From NCBI GenBank assembly GCA_963995505.1, contig OZ023181.1, forward strand, positions 22,440,366 to 22,504,365: a stretch of DNA of 64,000 bases, written 5' to 3'. Positions 1 to 13,310 of the stretch are shown here, piece by piece. The position numbers and the translations under genes are program-made. How positions within the stretch are numbered: position 1 is the first letter of the stretch; every line of letters starts with the position of its first letter. This DNA comes from Hypericum androsaemum (taxonomy: Eukaryota; Streptophyta; Magnoliopsida; Malpighiales; Hypericaceae). The notes beneath the pieces were generated by a model. That model was given only the letters and a program-made list of their open reading frames with translations, was not told the origin of the DNA and ran no database searches.

Positions 1-417
1 TCGGGCCGGTACGTGGAGTCAGCTAAAACGTAGTTTAGGCTAGGCCGAGCCAAGATTTTTCTATTTTGAGCCGAATTCTCTGATATTCGGTCACGGTTTC
101 AGATGTTCCTATTTTGAGCTGAATTTTCTGATATTCGGACACGATTTGGGATTTTCTTTATTCAACCGAGTTTGCTATAATGAAGGTCAGAGTTAGGTTG
201 AAGTTGTGCTATATAAGCAGGGTTTGGTCGTAGGAGTAAGAATCCAGCAATCAACATAACAAACCCTATGTTTCTGTCTTGTATCATTTTTTCCTGTCCT
301 AGCGTAGTTTAGCACTTTTTTCTCCCTCTCTATTAGATCGATATTGGGACGACCACTCCGGATCTGTCTCTGATTAACTTGATGTTCTTATATCCGTTTC
401 TACTGCAGCAACCTTTT
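1..417 (+). other. Possible LTR 3' remnant
   Basis: No protein-coding gene is visible here. A TATA-like element (ctatataagc, about 210) lies roughly 200 bases before a stretch ending ctactgca near 410. That arrangement, promoter then short transcribed leader then a CA end, is what the R-U5 part of a plant LTR looks like. No partner LTR, primer-binding site or target-site duplication is visible, and the left side is cut by the window edge. It could equally be a degenerate host promoter. Confidence 0.22.
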
Positions 418-3400
418 TTTCTAAATTAGGAAATTTTGTTTAAAAAAAAGAGAGAAAAATACAGAATGTGAAGCAACCTTAACTAAAGATAATTCAACTA
501 TTTTGAAACGTAGCTATATTAAAACTCGGTGTGAAGAGTTTTGATGGCTATTATAACCCGACTCATCTAGTGGATGTCGTAATACTAGTTTGTGTCAGCC
601 AAAAATAGCCAATCCTCCCGTCATCTCATTAATATTCATTGTAAATTATATCATTATCAAACAGATAAAGATTTGAATGATCCAAGAACATTGTTCTTGA
701 GGTGTATTTCCCTTAACAGTTAAAAGAAAGGATTGCGACTGATGAAAATATATTCTCTTGCAGCATATGTGAAGACCGAATGCTTTTACCTTTGTCGGAC
801 GTACAATAATACACTTGTTATTGGATGGGATTCAGTCCAATGCTCACTTACTTTCATGCAAGAAAAAGAAAAAATGGAATTCCTCTCAATGTTAATAAAG
901 AATTAGCCTTTATGTAGACGGTGACCTCATAAATAAAAACAAGCTATTCCTATTACCTTTATTTTCTTAAAGACTGCCAAAAGTATAAGAGTGGTAGAAA
1001 CTTTGTCTCCATACCAATATCTTTGGGACAACCTCAGTTTATTATTTTGCAAACTAATGTTATTTCATTTCGGCACCTTGCAGTTTGAAAATCATCAATG
1101 GGGTGACTATATTTTCAACATTTAAGAATAAAATATAAAAAAAACTTTACAATTAAATGTTACCGTTGTATATGATGATATGATATTGATCAATATAAAG
1201 ATATGCATATTAATTCTATAGTTTTAATAACTTGGTCATCATCCACATTAAAGTAAAACTCTGATACCAACTGGTCTAACTGTTAAGCGACTTTAACTTC
1301 TTTAAGAAAGTCTCGAGTTCAAAACTTACGAATGAAAAAAATATAACATTGAGAGAGTCGCCTCCTAAACAAGGCACAACACAATACTCGACTATGAATA
1401 CGAGAGGTTAAAAAAATAAAAATTCGATCCTAATATTTTTTCCATATTGCCACCACCTTCTCTCTCTCCCAAGATCATAAAAAAGTTAAGATGGAATGAA
1501 AGCTATCTTGGGATGAGACAGTATATTTTTTGCAGTAGTAAAAGAGGAAAAGGTGTACTGCCTTAGAAAAGTGATGGGGGAGGAGTGCAATTTTGAATGC
1601 TTTAGGAGGCATTAATGAGCCCTAAAAAGAATACAACGAGGTGGTGGGTTCCATTCTTTTTGGTGTTTCTTCTTTTTAATCTACATCGCATTTCTATCAC
1701 TTGTAATGAGTTTGGTGATCAGTTTCATGTTCTAACCTATGACCCTAAAATGTATATATAATAAAACGGTAACGGCTAGTGATATATATCTTCTTCGTAT
1801 CTTTTTTGGAATAAAGAGCCTTTAATTAGCACTCCTATGGCCACCTTCTTTTCATAAATGGCTTTTGAGTTCATATCTTGTAAAAACATTGTTGAGAAAA
1901 TCATACGATATTAACTCTGAATAATACAAATTCACAACAACAACAAAATATATAGTACACCCAACAATTGTTGTAGTAGGGATCATACGAGGATAATATT
2001 AATTTGCTGTAGATCAGTTTTTATTTAGGTTTACGTTGAGTTTAGGAACTCGGCATGGTTGTATCATATATCATCAGATATAATTTAGTTCATTGTATGG
2101 TAGATACAATCCTAGATGAAGATCGATCCTCATTTTTTTAGGAAATAAAAGTGTGTTACTCCTGACCAAACACTAGGGGATCGTTTGAAATTACGGCTGC
2201 CATTGAACTGGATTTGGACAACCTTTGAAATCATTGGAATAAGATTGAATTGATTTGACCGTTTTGCCCAAAGATTTTCTTTTGTACGCTAACTTAACGT
2301 ACGGTTCAGAATTAAAAAAAGGAAGAGAGTCAAATTAATCTCTTAAGCCTCATCACCATTTTATCCTGCACAAAGTAAATGGGATTGAGAGTACAATTAG
2401 TGCGAAAACCAGGAAAGTAAAACAACAAGAAACATAGCTGATGATATTATTATATCGTTAGTTGCGAGCATGGTTGAAGTGTAAAAATTTATCTACTTAT
2501 TGTCTTAAGATCTTGAGTGGATACGAAAATTTTAAACGGTAACACTATCTGATCAACATATTGAGACAGATGTTTGTTATAGTTCAAAGAGTCTTTCATG
2601 GCAACAAAAACAAGAGATAAAGGTGTAGGAAGATTTTGTATTAATGTTCCTTGATGGATGTACAAGAATTCAAAAGAAGGAAAAAGGAAGAAAGAGTATG
2701 TGTAATTGAAGCTTGTCATTTTGGTGGCCATCCATGTTAAACGAGGTTTTTATAGAATTTGCTTTGTTTATCTGTATGATTTTAATTTTCAAAAAAGTAA
2801 TACTTTTTTGCTAATTATTAAAATTGTATAATATTTATGAAATTAAAATTGCATTTTCAGTATGCTAGTTACACGCGAATTCATTTTCTGTAAGTTTAAA
2901 GATACCATTATATCTTATTATTTATATTAATTAACCTGTATGGTTATGTACTGCAGCTAATGGATTTTTTGGATGAATCTATGTATTGAGAGTGTGATCT
3001 TGTTTAGGAGACCATTCTCTCAATAATTTTTTATACATTTGTAAAATTTAGATCTAATATCTTTTTAAATGAATTCAAATCTTTTACTACTTGTATATTA
3101 CAACTAATGGACTTTTTTTTGGGTCAAATCAGCTAATGGACTTTATCCTAAGCTTGATGCCATAATGGGAACAGAGCTCGAGGCGATATCTATTGTCATG
3201 TGACGAAGGCCGCATTTGCACCGTTCTAAGTAGTGGGAGTAGTGTTTCTTCTCAGGAATGAAAGGGACTACCATTATCAACCATAAAATGGCTTCAACTT
3301 AGTAATGACCTCTATTTTGTTTTCCCGAAGTTATTTCAATTTCTTGGGGCTTTTGGAGGTGATCAATTATAATATTTATAAAAGGGTGCTATTTCGAGGT

Positions 3401-6222
3401 CCGCAATGAGGTGAATATCGTAGCCTTGCGTCAGTTAAGCAACAACACACTCCCTTTAGTGCAACGACACCTCTTCAGTGTAGGTCGGCATCAAAAAAAT
3501 GTTACAACCTTTCCGTGCGACGGGTCTCTCCTGAAAAAAGTTACAACCATTCGGTACAACTCCTGAATATCTATAAATACTCGGGGGATTAGAGAGTTCG
3601 ATACAGAAATACAAGTTCCTCCTGCGATTTTCTTCTTCCTTTCTTTCTAAATCAGTGTCTATAAAATTTGTGAGTTCTTACTTCAGAAAATTCGTTAAGA
3701 GTATAACTTATGAATTTCGAGTGACATAGGTTTTTTTTGTCCTTGAAAATTAATTCCTTGAGATCATTTACACGATGAATTAATACCTTTAAAGATAGCA
3801 TCATTTTTTGATATGCCTAACCTATCTTTAACTCCATCCCACATTACATACAGCACAGGGTGCTAATCGCGAAAGTGCTAGCTTCTTGTTGGGTGTGCAT
3901 ACTAATGAGTTTGAAATTTTGCAAAACTCCACAGTCGAGATAGCTATTCGAACAATGTCAATATTTATTGAGGTAAACTCTGATTGATTTCATTGATATG
4001 AGAGTACATGTATATATAAATAAACCCTAATACAATGTACACGTAATAACCCTAAACCTAACTACAATGTACACGTAATAACCTAAAGTTGGCTTATTTT
4101 CTCTCCTTTTTTTTATATAAGTGTTGGCTTATTTTCTGGTTCTTATAAATTGGCTTATTTAAAAAGGAAAGGTGCAAGTTCAATTTGACTCCTTGGGACA
4201 TGAGTATTTGTCCCGAAAGCATAAAACTTAAAGTTAATTGCTCCAAACATTAGATTTTAGAACGTGAGTATTTTTTTTCTCTTTCATATGTTTGCTTTCC
4301 AAAAATTAAGAGAAGTGCATGTAAATACATTTTCAGTAAATGGGAACGATATGATCAACAATAATACTTTTTTGGCTTTTGCTTTTCTGCTTTCCTTTAG
4401 CCTTTTCTTCTCTTTTTTTGATGCTTAACTGAGAAACTTTGACAGTTGGGAATGAGTAAAGCAAGCTGAACATATGTTGATTACCCTTTTTAGGGTAAAA
4501 GATGATTGTTCTCTTCACTTATTTTTGTGCAAGAGCAGTGTTTTACTGCTTTTTTGTATTTATCTTGGTCAAAGGCTACACTTAAAAGGTGACAATCCTC
4601 ACAAAAATATGGCAGAAACCTTCTGTTAGAATGTAGTTTTTTCGTTGTTTTGGCAAGAAACTTGGTTTCTTATGATTAGAGGAAGGTATAGAGCTTTTTT
4701 CTGCCAAAGAAAACTCTCTAGGTTTTTCTGCCAAAGGACTATCTAGGTTTTTAAACTCCTTCACCGTGAAGCGAAAACTAAACATTCTCGAGACCAAAAA
4801 ATTTACTACGACAGATTAACATATACAGTGATTCGATATATTCGAAAATTATGATTTCATCATATACTAGGTTCATAATAGGTTTTATAAAGTTTATTTT
4901 TGAATTTCATCAAATTGTCACTTATTATATTGTGACTATAATAAAATTACTGACCCGAGTAGGCCGTCTTATACGCGTAAACTCAATCCTCTCACAAATT
5001 CTATACAAGTCTAATAAGAAATATCCCTTTATGAACCAGTCGTAAACAAACCCATGTGTTTTAGAAAAATCTTTGGAATACCTTACTTTTACTCAATTTT
5101 TTGCGACAGTATTATCTTCCAGTCAAAGTGGCAAAATCACATACTTTATTTTTGGATACCATCAAGGTTCAAATTATTGAAAAAAATACAATCAAAAGTA
5201 AGGTGCATCTCTACCGAAAAATAAAGATAATAAAGAAAGATAAAGGGATTATATCCAAGGCCCCATATAAACTTTTAGATGTCGCATTAATTACATTATT
5301 ATTACCAGATGTACTTGTGAAAATAGCTTAATCAAATTATTCCTAGTGATCATACATAATCATGGCTCCAATTTTTAGGGCATAAAGATGAACTTTCCTT
5401 TAGTGATTCGAAAGCCAAAAACCTCTTTATGGTCTCTCAAGATTAGATGCTTCTTGTTCTTAAACTGACCCTCTTTTTGGCTTCTCATCATTCCCTCCAG
5501 TACTTTTCAAAGACAAAAATGTTAGGTTTTTCAATAAAATTATAGCCCAAATATTGCTTCCACTAAATCTAAAAGGTAGTGTTCACTTTCATTATTTGTT
5601 ACATAATGATTTAGCTGCTTTTTCTCAGATCCTTTCACATAAACCTCAAGTAATGGATCCTTCGTCCTTCCTTCTTCCAAAAATGTTAGACTCGAATTTA
5701 AATTAGTAAATTGTGGGGTGTTGTCTCGACATTATCGTGCCTTGATATCTATGATATCTCACCTGCTTGTTCATCTCCTTCCTGACAATTCATTTATTTA
5801 TTACGCTGAATCATAATTCAAATAGCCTATTGCTAAGATATTGTCGCCTTGTGCTTCACTAATTTGTACAAATATTCCAAAACTAATATCATAATCTATT
5901 AATAAGAATAACTTTTTTAATAATATTTTTACATTCGTAAAAATAATAAATAAATAATAGATAGATAATTATCCAACGAAAAACAATGAACAAAAAGGGG
6001 TGTTTTGTCCGGGGATTCTCTAACTTGTTATAGCTACACATGCAAGCTGCATGCAGAAAGGAAAAAAAATTAAAAAAATTCTCTTTCCGTGTCATCTTCC
6101 GATTTGAGTTACCTTTAGCGAGAAACCAAGTAACATGCACTTGTGGAATTATTTCATCGAGGAAGCGGAGACAATCAACTTATATTATTAAATTAGGCAT
6201 TTTTCCAAGATTTGATCGAACA
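418..6222. other. AT-rich intergenic DNA, no gene recognised
   Basis: No reading frame here has recognisable protein motifs; the longest are chance frames of under 95 codons. A tRNA-derived-looking segment lies near 1270-1320, with an A-box-like stretch followed by gagttcaaaac, a B-box-like motif; it may be an old SINE relic. Around 3380-3720 there is a promoter-like block with tataaat (about 3572) followed by a pyrimidine-rich leader, resembling a Copia LTR fragment. Near 4020-4090 a phrase containing acaatgtacacgtaataa is directly repeated. The rest is AT-rich and unremarkable. Confidence 0.4.
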
Positions 6223-6238
6223 ATATAGTGGCTTCTTC

Positions 6239-6831
6239 TTTTGTTAGGTCGGCCGTACACAAGTCGAGGAGATGGCTTGCTTTTTCTGGCACCTTGGTGG
6301 AACAGGAGTTGAGTTGGACTGCCATATTACTGCAATCTATGGTGCCCATTCAATCATCGAGCAGGTAGCAGTTTGGAATGAGATTTCTCCTATTCAAGGC
6401 TTCAATTGTTCACTCTCCGCTGATTTGGTTCGAGTTGGTCTGGTTTCTGGGTGGTACGATGGAGAAGGTTTGGTTTGCTATCTACGTTTTTCACGTGGGA
6501 CAATGACAAGAATCGAGTTATTTTTTGAAGAGGTCATTTACATTTTTACATCTTAGCGTCTTGCCCCGGATCAAAGAGTCGCTTTTCTGGTCTATTGACC
6601 AAAGATTTGGTTGGACAAGATCTATTGCCCTTCCTGGATTCATTCCTGTGTCGAATACCTTCCTCTTCATGGTTTAATCAATGGGGTCCATCTGCGTTAA
6701 TTTTGATCTTTGCCGTGGGAGACTTTTGGTTGAATTTAATAGCGAGAACGGGTCCTTGTTACCTCTAGCGAGGATGTTCAACATTTTTACTTATAAAAAT
6801 ATTACATTAACATAATCACTTATCAAAAAAG
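6239..6831 (+). mobile_element. Small LINE-like retroposon with 16-bp target duplication
   Basis: The segment is flanked by direct repeats atatagtggcttcttc (6223-6238) and atatagtagcttcttc (6832-6847), 15 of 16 bases identical. Its right end is A-rich (cttatcaaaaaa), as expected of a 5'-truncated non-LTR retroposon inserted in plus orientation. It contains a 94-codon frame (6272-6556). The part reading ITAIYGAHSIIEQ loosely recalls the endonuclease region of plant LINEs, but the similarity is weak and no catalytic set is present. The element is certainly not autonomous. The flanking duplication is the strong evidence; the family assignment is inference. Confidence 0.55.
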
Positions 6832-6847
6832 ATATAGTAGCTTCTTC

Positions 6848-7287
6848 CTTGAATGCAACTGGGGAAGGATGGTAACTAAATACAACAACATGCATAGCTT
6901 TGTCCTCTTAAATAGTGATTGCCGATAAATAATGCGAATATATTTTCGAATTTAAAGTTAACAAACATCGAATTCAAATTTTTCGAATAAACCATAATTG
7001 ATGTGACCCCATACATTAACAACAAGATCAAACATACATTAAAATTTATACAACAAGCTACATATATATAACTAATTAATCCTTGTCAACCCCCACCTCC
7101 ATATATAAAGATCAGAAACTTTTTTTACCAGTTTCCCCAAGTTAGTTTGATTTCTCTTTTTTTTCTCCTTTCCCACCCCCCTCTCAATACAAGAAAATTA
7201 AACAAACTAATTAAACAAAACACCTACCTTCCATTACAAATTAAATCTATCCCAAGTATACCCCCACCTGCTCTCCCTCTCCTCCTA
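6848..7287. other. Region downstream of the SMXL3-like gene (3' UTR/intergenic)
   Basis: AT-rich sequence immediately 3' of the minus-strand SMXL-type gene. The part near 7080-7287, pyrimidine-rich on the plus strand, is probably its 3' untranslated region. No other gene is visible. Confidence 0.4.
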
Positions 7288-9695
7288 TCACATTGATCCT
7301 TGAGCTCTAAAGGCAAATTTCCCATCCACTACCTCAAGAAATCCAACTTCCCATGAATGGTCACCCACATTTTCAAAACTTTCAATTGCTATGTTCAAGT
7401 CAAGAGAGACCATTGTTGCTTTGTTGTGACCTTGATCAATCTCATTGCTGGGTTTAGGAATTGTTGGAGAAGTGAAGATGATAATGGCATCCTTAAGAGG
7501 GACATTGTCTCCACCAGGAAGAGCTACTAGTCCACTCTCAATGCACCTCCTGAGAGCAATTGCAGTGCAATGATCAAGCTGATCGACATCCTCCATGAAG
7601 AACACGCGATGCGGGTTCTCGTTCAACGCCAATCCGAACCTCTCGAGATAGTTGCAGTCTAGATCATCTCTGGCCCTTTTTTTACTTATGCCAAATGAAA
7701 TGAAGTTGGCTTGAGAGCTGCCAAAAATAAGCCTAGCTAGCTCCCTTGCTACCTTCTCTTTCCCTTCATCATCACCACCCGAGAAGAACAGCCAGCTCTC
7801 CTCTTTGTTCGGTCTCTGGTTCGACATGCGCATCCCCGAACGGCATTGCAGGATGGTGGTTGCAATGTCAGGAATGATGTCCTTATGCCATGGAACTTTC
7901 TCCTCTATCTCCCTGCAAAGGATCTTCATGTTCTTGGCATTGACTTCTTTATAGCTTCGAAGGCCTTCGAGATCCTCTACCGCCTCGCTTGAGGAAGCCG
8001 AATTGGGACTCGAGTTGGGATTTGACAAGAGCTCTGGCTTAGGAACACAGCCCTCAAACACCACTGGCCAACTTAGGCTTGCATCATTGATGTTGTTGTC
8101 GTGCGAGGAATCCGAAGTTGGCGATGGAGGAGACGAAGCGAATTTCATTCTCTTCTTGCAAAGACCACTGACAATTATGCAGTCCTGCAAGATCATGACA
8201 TTGTACAAAGAATTCTACATCAATTGTACATCTTTTTCTTCCAAGGAATTGTATGATCTTCATTTAAAAAAATGCAAATTTGAAGTACCTTATCATCATC
8301 AGAGGCGTTCCTTCTGATCTCTTCTTTGTGCCGTTTGAGCCATAATGGCAAGCTGGATGGCTGGTTTTCACCACCAGATTCCAGCAGTGGCCAGCAAGAC
8401 TTGTGCATCAATGCCTTGCTTTCCGACATAGACCGCGAATCGCTGACGAAATACAGAGAAAACATCAGAATTAGTACTGATCATAAGTTGTACACCTGAT
8501 ATAGATAATCCAACAAATTGAAGGCAAACAATTAGTACCTGTCAAGGTTAAGAGTTAGGCTCAAGCTTCCAACCGGAACAGTAACCGGATAAAGTTCCCA
8601 AATGTTCTCCAGAGATGGATGGCCTGCTTTACACTTCATGTAAGCCTTGAAATTTGCAGTCCCTATAAGCCAAAGTCTCCCTGTTTCACTGCTGCCTCTA
8701 ATTATCCTCTGCAGCTCCATGATTATATACTCAACTGAACAGTAATAATTCCTCCTTTGGTCACAATAACTAGACCAAAACTCAGCCACCCACTTGAGAT
8801 CACCCAAGTACAAGACCACTCCTCTGTTCATATAGCTCTTAAGAATGCACCTGATCTCCACTAGCTTCTGGTCTACTTCATCCTTGGAGAGACATCTCAA
8901 TGAGAGTAGAGGAAGGCTAATGATCCTAGCAGACCTCAAGCCTCCAGGGGCAAGGCCTCTCTCAATCTTGTCCATTGCTCCTCTGAGTACACTCTCAGCT
9001 GTGGCTACACACTCTCCTATGATCACTGTGTTCCTCTTCTTGGTCGCCAATGTGTTCAAAACACTCATTATATCCTCCTCTAGAGCTGGCTCTAATGGTG
9101 AAAATTGAAACATGGTTGATCCAATAATTTCAGGCTTCACACTAGTGGTGATCATCTCTTTGGGTTGGTTACTCTGTGAGGGTATCTCCAGAGACACTGA
9201 TTGCTCCACCTTGTTCTTAACTTGTGGACTTGAGAAACCGGCCTCCCTCATCACTCTACTAACACTAGGGTCATCAAGTATGGAGATGACCAGCTGCTCA
9301 ATCTCAATCTTGAGAGCCAAAATGGGCTGCTGCTGGTTCTCGACGGACCCTCTTCTCTGGTGAGCTTGAGCGCGCTTAAAGGCCGCGACCAAGGCGTTCG
9401 AAAGGGAAGGGAATGAAGAGTGAGGGCCGAGCAGAGCACTCGAGGTCGACGCGGGGAGGCGGTTCAAGGCCACATTGAAGCATAGCTCAAGTGCCTTGCA
9501 CTGTAGTGGATGGGAATGGGATTGGAGGCAAGCCTTCCTCAGAAGGCCACCTGAAGTAGCAAGCATAACACTTGCAACATGCAGAGGAGTTACTTGTGCA
9601 TGGCCTCTCCTCCTTGCAAGGTTCACTGCTTGTTTCACTACAATTAATGCCTCAGCTGTTAGAGCTTGTTGGATACTACAAATTCCTGTTCTCAT
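7288..9695 (-). CDS. SMXL3-like: SMAX1-LIKE protein, SMXL3 type (Clp N-domain, EAR motif)
   Basis: Predicted nuclear transcriptional co-repressor of the SMXL/D53 family, ClpB-like proteins. The SMXL3/4/5 branch acts in phloem formation. Three exons are inferred: 9695-8539, 8442-8289 and 8184-7288. All splice sites are GT-AG and join in frame to 735 residues. The N-terminus (about residues 12-165) is a double Clp N repeat, with the family phrases QQALTAEA, ARRRGHAQVTPLHVASVML and LQSHSHPLQC. The C-terminal half keeps a degenerate ATPase core, with RVFFMEDVDQLD in the Walker B position. An EAR motif, LDLN, lies at about residues 698-701. No RGKT-type degron is visible in the ATPase region, which matches the SMXL3/4/5 branch that is not a strigolactone/karrikin degradation target. 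Arabidopsis SMXL3 is somewhat longer (about 815 residues), so the middle is compact. The start is the first ATG, giving the conserved MRxGxCxxQQALT opening. A TA microsatellite lies about 130 bases upstream. Confidence 0.9.
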
Positions 9696-9823
9696 TTTGT
9701 ATGTTCACTTCAAGATGTTCTAAAGGAAAAGAAAGGGACAAGAAGAAGCTATAGAGTCTTAGAGTTAGTTCATTGGGATAGCTAGAGTCTTAGAGTGAAG
9801 TAAGGTATTGGCTTGTATTGGTT

Positions 9824-9825
<2 letters not shown>

Positions 9826-9868
<43 letters not shown>
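9826..9868. repeat. (TA)n microsatellite in the SMXL3-like promoter
   Basis: About 43 bases of uninterrupted alternating T and A lie 130-175 bases upstream of the SMXL3-like start codon, where a core promoter or 5' leader should be. Such runs are length-polymorphic. Confidence 0.95.
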
Positions 9869-9870
<2 letters not shown>

Positions 9871-12800
9871 CATGTATGGTGCTTTTCTTGGGGATGAGGC
9901 AATATTTTCTTTTTGAGTCTTTCCATGTGAAAGGGGTTTGCATGTGATCCATCCATCTCTCTCTATTGGTAAAGGAAATTGGATAAATGTGAAAGTTGGT
10001 CTATATGTGTTTTTATGGAGCTATAAAATATAGCCACATTTTGTAAAAGCTAGCTAGCTCTATGCTTTAAAAAGAGTTACCAAGGGGGCATTTGTTGTTA
10101 TCCCTTTTCCACTTCGTTTGGTGCAAACCATATGTAATTGAAGGTTGTCTCATATGTTTTTTTTTTGCATTTCTGTATTCAGAATCGAGTATTGTAAGAT
10201 CGTATTAAAAAAATAATTCTGTTAATAATATTTTTATATTCGTAAGACTCGAAGATAGTACGTCTTTAAAATGAATCGCTTCTCTCATTTAGCTTGGTTA
10301 TGAAAAAAGATGTGGTAAAAAAGATAGAAAGGAAAAAAAAAGAAAAAGGGAAGAAAAGGGTAATCCACCAATGAGAAGAGGGTGAGGGAAAGAAGGGAGG
10401 ACTGGCTGTCTGTTTGAAGGAAATCAAATTGGGAACTGTTGTAGTTGATTTTGCTTTTTTGCTCAATTCTCGAAAGAACACAAAAATATTCTCTGTTCTT
10501 TACTTGCACAAAAGTTGGCACTGCCTTTGCACTTTAAATTTTAACATGCATTGTCTCATTCAAGTTTTCTTGCCCATTTGTTGCAGCAAATTTTGTCTTG
10601 TTAGCATCCTAATTAAATTAAAAGAAAAAGTTGACTTACTATTATGTGATTTGAGTATTTTTATTTTGATAATATGTTGATATGAATAAAGTGAGTGATT
10701 GAGATTTAAAATTTTGACATTTTAGTAAGAAGATAAGTTTTTCTCTAGCAGTCCGATCAGCTAGTGATACTTTTATTAAATATAGAGAGTTTACGTAAAA
10801 ACAATAAAATTGATTGCAGTAAAACTTATCAAACTTTGAATATGAATGACACTTTGTCCCATTTTTTAAATTAGTGAATTATCTCGCCAAGTAGATAAAA
10901 TTAATTGTGTGATATGACATGCTGATAAATTTAATGGCATGACATGATATGTGAGAAGTTCAAGTAACTAGGCTTAACAGATATAAAATTAAAAAAATAA
11001 AGAATTTAGAACAATATAGTGGCGTGTAAAAAATAAAAATTAATTATAAATAACAAGTCAGAATTTCGGTTTGCCAATTAAATCGGTGAATCGACGAATT
11101 GGAAATATCTTAGACTGTATTTCATTTGTCTCTAAAAAAATATGAATACCAATATAAATTAGTAAATCAATTCAAATTCAAATTAAATTTTGAATCATGT
11201 AATCAGACTCACCCCTATCCCGGGGACAACTTCTTGTACGGCTGTTTATCTCGAAAATTTGGGTGCACTTCGGACCTTTAAGGGCCCAACCACCCCATGT
11301 TTCAGCCCATTAGGTTCGCTGATGGATCGTCTCTCGTTGGATTTTCAACTACTAAGGGCCCTCAAACTAGTTTCTCCACCTCAGAATAAAAGTTTCATCC
11401 AACCCAATTCCAAAAAGTCGGTCGTACAACAGTTAATTATTATTCTTAGCAAGATTTTTAATTTAATTTTTATGACTAAAAAAATACTATTGAAAAAGGA
11501 GACTCAACAGAGCTAAATTAATTTCTATTATAACTCGGGGATACGAGAACATTTAACCCAATAACGTTTAATTATAACTCCAGTTGTCTACTGAAAACTT
11601 CACCGACCAGCACACATCGACAAAAATAATTTTTTTCCCAAAAAAAGTTGGCATATGTTGAAGCTATTTTAGAATAATTTGAACTCAGCATTTACACATG
11701 TGCTAAATTTTATGGTTTAAACTATAACACCATTATGTCTACTAATTTAAATTTGATAAAATTTTGAAAGATAATAGAATAACAGCTAAAACGTTCTTAA
11801 TATTTTATCTTAGGCATAAGTAAGGAGTATGGCCCCTCGTGTCCATACTCCATAACAGGTGTTATGGTCTATCACATACCATTTTTCTTTTACAGCATAT
11901 TTGGAACCCAAAAAATATAGAAATTGGTATCCAATTCCTGAGTTAAAAAAAAAAACCTGGCAACAGATAGCCTGTCACGTGAAATGTGGCTCCCACATCT
12001 CATATGGAACACCTAACATTGGAAATTGATCCCCTTCGCCCTTCCTCATCTTCGATATATGCCATATTTGATACATTTCACACATTAGGTTAGAATATGG
12101 TAAGTCACGTCCAGACATTTTCAAATCATATTTAAGGAAATAAATCTCCTACCTCACAAGATTTGAATCTAATAAATTTTAAAGTGAAATCGGGTTTTTT
12201 TTTACCTTGTACAACTCTTGGGGTTATACATTAATATAGCGCTGTTGTATTTTGGCATGAGGGTGCATAATGTTCCAATAATGGCTCACAATTGACATGA
12301 ATCAGCTCACAATGTGCATAATGTTCCATTATTTAAAGGTGTGGACCTGATCAACTAGCACAAGTTGTTTTAGATCAACTACTAATATCGAATTTCAATC
12401 CAAAAATACATTAGTCTTAAAACTTTTAGAAAGATTTATGACACCAATTTAATTACTGATCGATTTGAAATTGAATTAATCGGTTAAATAAATATCTGAA
12501 AATGTAAATGGTATGGTTGCCTGGTCCTTGCTCCTCTCTCTCTCTCTCTCTCTCACGAGAACATCACATTATTTTCTGGAGCAAGAGAACGCAAAATCAT
12601 ATCATAATGCTTATTGTGTATGACTGTAAATGCCTGGGTAAAAACTCTGACATTTACCTGCTAGATGCATAATAAATTAAACTGCTTCCTACATGTTAGG
12701 TGTCTGATTTGCGTCAACGGACAGCAAACAATTAATAAGAATCATGTAACGTAGTTGAAATTTTCTGAGATATGGTAACTTTTCAGGCACCAACTTGGTG

Positions 12801-13310
12801 GTTTTTTACCACAGTACCAGTCCCTGCATTAATTGTAAATTAGGAGGATAAAGTACTTTCTTCCTCAGAACCCAGAGGGACAAATTCATGTAAAAGTAGT
12901 CTTTTTGGCTATTTATTATCCGAATTTGAAAATTATTCCTTGTTCAATTGTACCTGCTTGAAAAGAAAATATGAGAATTCTCGTGAAGCATTGAATATCA
13001 GATGTTCCCAAAAGTCTTGATGTTATATTTACAATGGTCGAACTCGAGAAGATTAAGTTACAATAATTTTCTTATCAGATAATCTAAATGCTTGTTATTT
13101 GGTGAATGCGGTAACTGGACCTCTTGCTCTTACCTAATTTGGACAATCAATGCATCAACTAATTAGGGTTTAATTCGAGTAAGATTAAAAAGACAACAAA
13201 GCTGATTTATAGACAAAAGATCATTGAAATATTGGGTTGAATTCGAATCTTTTACTTCTTTAAAATCCTACATGTATGCACAAAATTGGATCATAGAAGC
13301 TATACTTTCA
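9869..13310. other. AT-rich intergenic DNA between SMXL and OVATE genes
   Basis: No gene is recognised. A 108-codon plus frame at 11190-11516 has no family motif and turns lysine-rich at its end, so it is probably chance. A (CT)n run lies at 12533-12554. The stretch just 3' of 13310 is expected to hold the 3' UTR of the minus-strand OVATE gene. Confidence 0.45.
12533..12554. repeat. (CT)n microsatellite
   Basis: A run of about eleven CT units lies in intergenic AT-rich DNA. Confidence 0.9.

Noticed and set aside
9765..9956. 63-codon frame with poly Ile-Tyr
   Set aside because: Translation of the TA microsatellite.
11190..11516. 108-codon plus frame
   Set aside because: No family motif, lysine-rich end, no splice or promoter context; probably chance.
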